The position numbers and the translations under genes are program-made. From Vicinamibacterales bacterium (GTDB lineage: Bacteria > Acidobacteriota > Vicinamibacteria > Vicinamibacterales > UBA8438): DNA of 64,000 nt. The DNA lies in assembly GCA_958296065.1 (NCBI GenBank), contig CATQHX010000074.1, forward strand, positions 124,001 to 188,000, written 5' to 3'. The notes under the pieces are model-generated. The model worked only from the letters and a program-made list of their open reading frames with translations, ran no database searches and had not been told where the DNA came from. Positions 36,397 to 44,200 of the stretch are shown here, one piece after another; the stretch's first letter is position 1; each line of letters begins with the position of its first letter.

Positions 36397-37677
36397 CTAT
36401 GCTCGTCCTATGAAGCCTTTCGCAATACACGGCAGCAACGGGCCTCTGAGCGTGACGAACGCGAAGACGAACCTGATAATGTCGACCTCACGCACTCCGC
36501 CTGGTACCTACAGGAGTTCGATACCGCACTCGAGCAGTGTACCGGTAAGGCGCACCCCAAAATTGCAGCGACGGTGCGGAGTGTCGTCGATCTGTGGGAA
36601 GAAGGGGAAAAGGTCCTCGTGTTCGCTTTCTATCAGCAGACTTGTGCCGCGCTTCGCATTCATCTCAGTAAGGAAATCGAGCTTCGGACCGCGACCCTAG
36701 CCAAGCGACGGCTCGCGAATGCGGAGCACTCCAGCCGGCGGATGGAAGTCGAGGACGTTCTGGGGAGAATCCAAGACCTGTACTTCGATGCTCCAGGAGC
36801 GCCGGGTCGCAGAGCGCTGGACGGCGCGCTGCAGTCCATTGTGGATCGTCGGCGCAATGAACTGTTCGACAAGGGAGCATCAGAGTCCGATCAGGCGCGA
36901 ATGGTCGATGTGATGCGCCGCTTTCTGCGGGTTCGGACAACCCTCGCACGGTGTTTCCCGCTTGGTGAGTACGAGACGTTGGCGCCGGATACTGTCGTGG
37001 AGCGTATGCTCGACAACGAAGACGCCTCAAACGTAACGTGGCGAGTGAAGTTCAGGGCGTTTGTGGACTTTCTCACCGATGGATGCACCCTTGAGGAGCG
37101 AAGTGGCTATCTGGATGCCACGGCCGCAACGAGGACTGGCGGAATTCGCGTCGATGCCGATGATGCGCAAGCGGACGACGAGAATAGGAAGGAATCCGTC
37201 GTCACCGTCGGGAACGTCCAGGTCGCGACCGGCGCGACGAGGCGCGACACGCGATTGCGGCTCATGCGCGCTTTCAATACACCGTTCTTTCCCGACATCT
37301 TGGTCTGTAGCCAAGTCATGGGTGAAGGCGTGGACCTCCAACGCCATTGCCGCCACGTCATACACCATGATCTCGCGTGGAACCCCAGCACCATCGAGCA
37401 ACGAACGGGCCGTGTCGACCGACTCGGGTGCAAGGCTGAAGGACAGGAACCCATCCACGTCTATCTTCCGTACTTGGCGGGCGCTGTCGATGAGCGCCAG
37501 TACCGAGTCATGACCGAGCGGGAGCAGTGGTTCCGTGTCGTGATGGGCCAGGATGCGGTCGCGCGCTTGATAACTCCCGATTCGAATGCGGTCGCGCCAC
37601 TCCCTCGTAGTATCGCAGACGAATTGAGCTTCGATCTGGCGCTGGATAAGGATACGGGATCCGAGAGAAGTCCCTGA

Positions 37678-37909
37678 ACGCTGCTCGGAAGGTCGCGGAG
37701 CTTCACCGTCTGAGTCGGTTCCGTAGCCGGCAAGTGGCGGCGGCGTTACGACATCGAAGCGCAAAGCCGTCCCTGGCCGTCGTCGGCGTGGACCGTCGAG
37801 AACGGCCTGCGGCCACGAGATGACACTCGTGACGCTGAGTGCGTCAGTCGGAACCGCCGATCACTCCGCGTCAACAGCCCGACGGTGCCCCGGAACGCGC
37901 AGGGCCGAC
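37678..37909. other. Intergenic region upstream of DISARM-like copy 2
   Basis: About 230 bases after operon B with no supported gene. It should hold the upstream promoter part of the SNF2 helicase gene. Confidence 0.4.
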
Positions 37910-37915
37910 TACAAT
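37910..37915 (+). promoter_or_regulatory. Probable -10 element of the DrmD-like operon
   Basis: TACAAT within CGACTACAATAG is conserved at the same position before the copy 1 remnant (24514-24519), while flanking bases differ. I could not assign the -35. Confidence 0.45.
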
Positions 37916-37959
37916 AGCCCGCCGTGGATCGCGAATCGACAGCGGCGCCCGGAGACACG

Positions 37960-40900
37960 ATGATCCCCCGCGCCGGCATGCTCGCCACCGTCCGCAACCG
38001 GCGCGGCGTGGTCGCGGCGGTCGAGCCCTTCGACGGCGAGACGGGACGCCTCCACCTCGTCCATCTGGAGTACACCGACGATCACGCGCCGGCCGACGAG
38101 CGCCTCCTGTGGGAGCTCGAGGCGAGTCGCCATCTGCTGGAACCGAACGCCCTGCCGGACCCGGCGCATACCGGCGGTCCGATGCCGGCGGACGACTTCG
38201 ACGCGCTGCTGCGGGCGGCGCGCTGGACGGCGCTGTCGCCCTACCTCGACCCGGGCGACAGCAATGGACGCACTCGGCGCGAGCCGATCGCGAGCCCGTT
38301 CCACGGCGGCGTACGCATCGAGAGCTACCAGCTCGTACCGCTCCTCAAGGCGCTGCGCATGCCGCGGGTCAACCTGCTCATCGCCGACGACGTCGGCCTC
38401 GGCAAGACCGTCGAAGCGGGCTTGATCCTCACCGAGTTGCTGCTGCGGCGCCGCATCCAGCGGGTCCTGGTCCTCACGCCCGCCTCGTTGCGCCAGCAAT
38501 GGCGGGAAGAGCTGTGGGAGAAGTTCGCACTGCGGTTCGAAGTGGTAGATCGGCAAGGGACTGAGCGCCTGCGCCGCGGGCTTGGCATGGATGCCACGCC
38601 CTGGCGTTCGTTCAGCCGCATCGTCGCCTCGTATCACTACCTGCGGCAGCCCGACGTACTGGAGCAGTTCGTGGCCGCCTGCCGTACGCCGGAAGGCTCC
38701 CCGCATCTTCCCTGGGATCTGCTGATCGTCGACGAGTGCCACAACCTGATGCCCTCGCCGTTCGGCGAGGACAGCGATCTGTGCCGCATGCTGCGGCTGG
38801 TGGCGCCGCAGTTCGAGCACCGCCTCTTCCTCTCCGCCACTCCCCACAACGGACACACGCGCTCGTTCACCGGGCTTCTGGAGATGCTCGACCCGGTGCG
38901 CTTCTCCCGCACCAGCGAGATGGGCGCCGCCATGCGCAGGCGGATAGAGGACGTGGTGGTTCGCCGGCTGAAGCGCGACATCAACGCCCGGAGCACGACG
39001 CCGCGCTTCTGTACCCGGCGTCCGCCGAAGGCGCTCCTTCTCGATACCGACCCGCGCGAAGCCAGACTCTCGACCGCCTTCGACGCCTTCCGCACCGCCA
39101 TCCGCACCCTCGTATCAAGGAGTTCGGCCCCCAGACGCCGGACCGGCGCGTTCGCGGTCGAGATCCTCGGCAAGCGGCTGCTCTCCTGCCCCACGGCGTT
39201 TGCGGACTCCTGGAGTCGGGCGCGGCAGGGATTCTCCGGTGCAGAGACGGCCAGCGAGAAGGATGTGGCGACGGCGGAGCGCACGCTGCGCCAGGAGACG
39301 GGTGACGACCGCGAAGCCCAGCAGCGCGAGGCTACCGCCGCGACGGTTGCCGGCGCCTGGCTCCGAAACTTCGCCGACGAGCTGGATGCACAGATTCGCG
39401 ACATCGAGCGCGCGCTCGAAACGCTCGGATTCGACGTAGACGATTCGCCGATTACGGAGCAGACGCCCGTAGCGGATGCGCGGTTCGACGCGCTCTTGAC
39501 GCTCGTCGACCGATTGCTGCTTCAGTCCCCGGGTCGGGCCCGCGGCGGTGCGGGGGACGAACCCGCGTTCCGGCCCGATGAACGCCTGATCGTCTTCACG
39601 GAATACAAGACCACGCTCGACTACCTGACCCGCCGCCTCCGGGAACGCTACCCCGACGATCGAGTCCTCACGCTGTTCGGCAGCGGCGGCCCCGGCGGCA
39701 TGGACCAGAGCGACCGGGAGCACGTCAAGGCCGCGTTCAACGATCCGGCGTCGCCGGTGCGTGTGCTCGTGGCCACGGACGCCGCGTCCGAAGGGCTCAA
39801 CCTGCACCGCACCGCCCGCTACCTGCTTCACTACGACTGCCCCTGGAATCCGTCGCGGCTGGAGCAGCGCAACGGCCGCATCGACCGCTACGGGCAGGCC
39901 CGCGACGTGACCGTGCATCACTTCGCGAGCACGGCCGATCCCGATCTGGACTTTCTCGATCACTTGATACGCAAGGCGGACGGGATACGCGAGGATCTCG
40001 GCTCGCTCAACGAGGTCTTCGACCGCGCGGTGCACCGCCGCTTGGTTCGGAGCGAGGACGCGGCAGCGGTGCGGGCGGATCTCGATCGGGACACCGCGAG
40101 CAGCCGCGGCAGCGCCGACTTCGCAGCGGACGCAACGGTTACAGCAGCGGATGAGGAGGCGCGCGAGGCAGCGGTGATAGAGGCCATGGCCGGTGAGATC
40201 GATCTCGACCCCGACGCCCTGCGCGATGCACTCGAAGCCGCCCTCGCCGTTCCCGCCGGCCGCCCGCAGCTCCAGGCCGATGCGGAGGCCGGCTTCTCCC
40301 GCGTGCTGCACCCCGATCTCGCGGGCTGGCGGGACGTCATCGACGAGGCCGTGCGCCGCCCGTCGTCTGCCGGCCGATACGGGCCGATGCCGCGGCTCGC
40401 CTTCAGTACGGAGCCGTTCATCGAGCGGCTCGGCCCATTGAGCGTGTTCCGTCCCCGGCAGGATGCGCTGCTCGTGCATCTGGCCCACCCCCTGATGCAA
40501 CGGGCGCTCGGCGTCCTCACGCGGAGCCGTTATCCCGGCGCCAGCGAGTCGTCCCGCTGGACGGTGCGTTCGGGCCCGGTTCCCGCTAGCGCCGACGCCG
40601 TCATCCTGCTCAGCATCGAGGAACTCGGCGTCAACGAGCTGCGGGAGACGTTCCATCGTTGGGTGCGGACGCTGGCCCTGCCTGTTCGCGACGGTCTTGC
40701 CGGTGATCCGTTGCCGCACGTTCCGGCTCTGGCCCTGCGCGGCGCCCGCTACACGGACGATCCGCGTGAACGGGAACGCGCGGGCGACATCTTCGACGAC
40801 GCCCGAGCCGACCTGCAGGCATGGCTGCGCCGTTACCGGAACGACCTCACGGAGCGTCTGCGACGCCAGCTTCGCGCGGACGGCGACGCCGCACGTACTC

Positions 40901-41244
40901 GCGAGGAGGAACGCTACCGGCAACGTCAGGGCGAGGTGTCGGCGCTGATCGAGCAATCGACGCTGGCGAGGCTCACGCGCGAAATCGAGGACCTGACCCG
41001 GAAGACGAGCCAGCGCCGACTCTTCGACGAGGACGAGCGCCTCGCGACACTCGAACATTCCATCGAAGAGAAGCAGGACGAGCTGACGCGCCGGCGCCGG
41101 CACTACGAGGAGATCCGCGAGCAGTTGCAGCGCGAGCGCAAGCGCATGCTCGACCACATCCTGCCGGCCCGCTTCGCCCTGGCCGGCCAGGCACAGGTGT
41201 TTCCGGTCGCGGTGGAGATCCGCCTGCCGGCCCGGTCACACTGA
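37960..41244 (+). CDS. SNF2-like helicase, DrmD-type
   Basis: A 1094-residue helicase. Motif I is IADDVGLGKTVEAGLI (lysine 149), Walker B is LLIVDECHNLMP (DECH 258-261), motif III is FLSATPHNGHTRSF, and the C-terminal RecA lobe has VATDAASEGLNLHRTARYLL and LEQRNGRIDRYGQ. The C-terminal 250 residues are a charged coiled coil. The domain order and length fit DISARM class 1 DrmD. GGAG 5 bases before the ATG at 37960 sets the start; a GTG at 37924 is less likely. The methylase follows after 8 bases, so the two are one operon. In DISARM these proteins restrict incoming phage DNA. Confidence 0.75.
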   Translation: MIPRAGMLATVRNRRGVVAAVEPFDGETGRLHLVHLEYTDDHAPADERLLWELEASRHLLEPNALPDPAHTGGPMPADDFDALLRAARWTALSPYLDPGDSNGRTRREPIASPFHGGVRIESYQLVPLLKALRMPRVNLLIADDVGLGKTVEAGLILTELLLRRRIQRVLVLTPASLRQQWREELWEKFALRFEVVDRQGTERLRRGLGMDATPWRSFSRIVASYHYLRQPDVLEQFVAACRTPEGSPHLPWDLLIVDECHNLMPSPFGEDSDLCRMLRLVAPQFEHRLFLSATPHNGHTRSFTGLLEMLDPVRFSRTSEMGAAMRRRIEDVVVRRLKRDINARSTTPRFCTRRPPKALLLDTDPREARLSTAFDAFRTAIRTLVSRSSAPRRRTGAFAVEILGKRLLSCPTAFADSWSRARQGFSGAETASEKDVATAERTLRQETGDDREAQQREATAATVAGAWLRNFADELDAQIRDIERALETLGFDVDDSPITEQTPVADARFDALLTLVDRLLLQSPGRARGGAGDEPAFRPDERLIVFTEYKTTLDYLTRRLRERYPDDRVLTLFGSGGPGGMDQSDREHVKAAFNDPASPVRVLVATDAASEGLNLHRTARYLLHYDCPWNPSRLEQRNGRIDRYGQARDVTVHHFASTADPDLDFLDHLIRKADGIREDLGSLNEVFDRAVHRRLVRSEDAAAVRADLDRDTASSRGSADFAADATVTAADEEAREAAVIEAMAGEIDLDPDALRDALEAALAVPAGRPQLQADAEAGFSRVLHPDLAGWRDVIDEAVRRPSSAGRYGPMPRLAFSTEPFIERLGPLSVFRPRQDALLVHLAHPLMQRALGVLTRSRYPGASESSRWTVRSGPVPASADAVILLSIEELGVNELRETFHRWVRTLALPVRDGLAGDPLPHVPALALRGARYTDDPRERERAGDIFDDARADLQAWLRRYRNDLTERLRRQLRADGDAARTREEERYRQRQGEVSALIEQSTLARLTREIEDLTRKTSQRRLFDEDERLATLEHSIEEKQDELTRRRRHYEEIREQLQRERKRMLDHILPARFALAGQAQVFPVAVEIRLPARSH

Positions 41245-41252
41245 ACGAACCG

Positions 41253-44200
41253 ATGCCGGGGACGAAGTCGAACCGAACGGGAGAAAAGGCCGCCCTGGCG
41301 AGCCTGCCCGGCTGGGATCGCCTGCGGCACGGCGGGCTGCTGCTGGACGGCATGCGCCTCGCCACCCTCGCCCGACAAGCCCCCGCCCCGCTCGACGCCT
41401 GGACCGAGCGACAGCTCCGACAGCGCGCCGGTGCGATGCTGGCCGGCGATGGCGAGGCGTCTCCCTTCGTCGCCTTCGTGCTGGAGCAGGTGTGCGGCCT
41501 GGATGCATCGACCGGCGCCTGGACGCGCGGCAGCCGCGTGGCTTCGGACTGGGGGCGGCGCGCGGTCACCGGGGAGACCGTCAAGCCCCGCCACCTGTGG
41601 CAGGGCCGGGACGGCGGGCGGCTGCCGGTGTTCATCGACGACGGCGGCCGCCTCGGCATCGGTAGAAGCCGCCGCGCCGTGAGCCGGGTGGTCGGCTGGC
41701 TGCGCGCCGGCGGCGATCATCTGGCCCTGGTGACGAACGGCCGGCAGTGGCGTCTGCTGTTCGCCGGGCTCGACTACGACGCCTGGTGCGAGTGGGATCT
41801 CGACCTCTGGTTCGAGGAGGGCGAGCTGTCGCCGCAGGTGACAGCGCTCCGCACCCTGCTGCGGGGCGAGCTCTGGACTCCGGAGACGGAGGGTGCCGAA
41901 CCGCCGCTGCTGCAAGCGGTCCGCGACACCCGCAAGGGGCAGGCGGAGCTGTCCGAGGTGCTCGGCGAGCGTGTCCGTGAAGCGGTCGAGATTCTGATCC
42001 GCGCCCACGGGGACGCCCTGTCTTCCCTCGGGGAAACGGACGACATCCGGGAGTACGTCGACTACTTGGCCGAGGATGCCGGCGCTCCCGCGCCCGACGC
42101 CGACGAGGTCAGGGAGATGTTCGGGGCCAGCCCCGCCGAGATCTACCGCGCCGCCTGCCGGGTGGCGATGCGCCTGGTGGTGATCCTCTTTGCGGAGTCG
42201 CGCGACCTGCTGCCGCGTGACAACCCCCTCTATCACCAGAGCTACGGCCTGCACGGCCTGCTCGAAAGGCTCGAACGCGCGGCGGCGCGCGGTGGCAGCC
42301 TCGCGGGCAGCTTCGGCGCATGGCCCCGCGTCCTGGCCCTGTTCGCACTCGTTCGGGAGGGCTCCCATCACCCGGATCTGCCGGTGACCGCCTACGGCGG
42401 CGACCTGTTCGCACCCGGCGCCCCGGATGCCGAAGGCGGCGTGTCCCGAGCTCTCCACGTGTACGAGCAAGCCTGCTTCGAGCAGGAGGTGATGCCGGAC
42501 CGCGACGTCCACGAGATGCTGAAACTCCTGACCCGGACGACAATCCGAATCCGCCAGGGCAGGTCCAGCATTGCGGCCGTCGTTCCCGTGGACTTCTCCG
42601 ACCTCTCGTCCGAGTACATCGGCATCCTGTATGAGGGGCTGCTCGACTACGAGCTGAAGGTCGCGCCCGCCGGCGACCCGGTGACCTTCCTTTCGGTGGG
42701 TGACCAGCCCGCGCTGCCTCTCTCACGCCTGGAGGCCATGGACGACGGGGCGCTGCGGACCTTGTTCGAGAGACTCAAGGAGAAGTCGGGCGGGACGGAC
42801 GATCTGCCGGAGGAGGAGGCAGCGGGGGACGACGCCTCGAACATCGACGAGAACACCCGGGAAGAGGAAGACTCGCTGCTTTCCGACGCGGCGGACGCTG
42901 TGCCGTCCCCGGACGGCCCGCCGGAACATGCCGCGGGCGCAGCGGACGAGCGCCAACGGAACCGAACGCGCGCCGAGACGTGGGCGCGCCGGGCGGTGCA
43001 GGCGGCCCGTCTGCTCAAGAAGTCCCGTGGTCGGGATACGCCCGAGCGACGACTCGCGTTCGAACATCGGCTCGCTGCCAAGGCGCGGCAGCTCGTCGCC
43101 CGCGTGGTCCTTCCCGGCGAGTGGTACCTCGTTCGCTGGGGCGGCACGCGTAAGGGCTCCGGCAGCTTCTACACCCGCCCCGGCCTCGCGGTGCCCACCG
43201 TGCAGCGCACGCTGCGCCCGCTCGCCTACGATCCGCCGGCCGGTACCGACGCCAAGCCCGATGTCGACGCGCCCGCGGCCCGCTGGACACCGAAGTCGCC
43301 CGAACGGATCCTCGACCTGACGGTCTGCGATCCCGCGTGCGGATCCGGCACCTTTCCGCTGGCCGCCTTGCGCTTCCTGACCGATGCGCTGTACGCCGCG
43401 CTCCAGCATCACGACCGTCTCCAACCCGACGGCGAGCGCGTGCTGGTTCGCCTCCTGGGCATTCGGGGCGCGAAGGAGAACGACGGCGACGACTCCCGCC
43501 TGGCCGACGAGCTGATTCCCTGCCGTCCCGACGACGACAGCTTCGAGCCGCGTCTGAAGGCGGTCCTGCGACGCCACGTCGTGGAGCGCTGCATCTATGC
43601 CGTGGATCTCGACCCCTTGGCGGTGGAGCTCTGCCGCCTCTCCCTCTGGCTCGAGACCATGGACCGCGACCTGCCATTCGGCTTCCTCGACCACAAGGTC
43701 AAGTGCGGCAACGCCCTGATCGGCGCCTGGTTCGATCAGTTCCGGCACTACCCCGCGATGGCCTGGAAGAACCGCGAGGGCGGCGACCGGAACCACGCGA
43801 ACGGCGTCCACTTCGAGAAGAACGCGCGCACCCAGGCGATAAGAACGTTCGTCAGGGAGAGGCTGACGCCCGACCTGAAGCGCTTTCTCGGCGGCGCGAC
43901 GCTGTTCCAGGCGGACCTGCTGGAGCAGGCCGCCGCCGCCCACGACGACGCCCTCGCGGTGCTGGAGCGCATGCACGCGATGCCGGCGCACGACACGGCC
44001 GAGCGGGCGCGGCTGTACCGCAACGAGCTGCTCGGATCGACCGCTTGGCGCGCGCTGAAAGAGGCAATGGACCTGTGGTGCGCTTGCTGGTTCTGGCCGG
44101 CCGACCAGATCGAGCACGCCCCGCTGCCGAGCACCTTCGCGGAGCCGGCGGCAGAGACGCGCGCCGTCGCCCGGCGGGTCGCCGCCGAGATGCGGTTCTT

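Larger units (their letters stand above)
33051..37677 (+). pseudogene. SF2 helicase of operon B, split by IS1380
   Basis: The 5' part (33051-34668) has motif I LADEVGMGKTFIALA (lysine 59), Walker B LLVMDEAHHLKN (DEAH 319-322) and motif III LFLTATPFQLGHH. The 3' part (from 36401) has VVDLWEEGEKVLVFAFYQQT, then VMGEGVDLQRHCRHVIHHDL and motif VI IEQRTGRVDRLGCK. Removing the insertion element and one 4-bp duplicate joins LLGEAL to CSSYEAF in frame and gives a 964-residue helicase. In the present form no full helicase can be made, so operon B is probably inactive unless the element excises precisely. Confidence 0.9.

Noticed and set aside
34858..37677. A 939-codon plus-strand frame covering IS1380 and the helicase 3' part
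   Set aside because: The first 500 codons are antisense to the transposase. Only the part after 36401 is helicase, and it belongs to the split gene.
40821..41252. Upstream extension of the methylase frame
   Set aside because: It overlaps the SNF2 helicase C-terminus in another frame and is low-complexity. The ATG at 41253, 8 bases after the helicase stop, is a better start.
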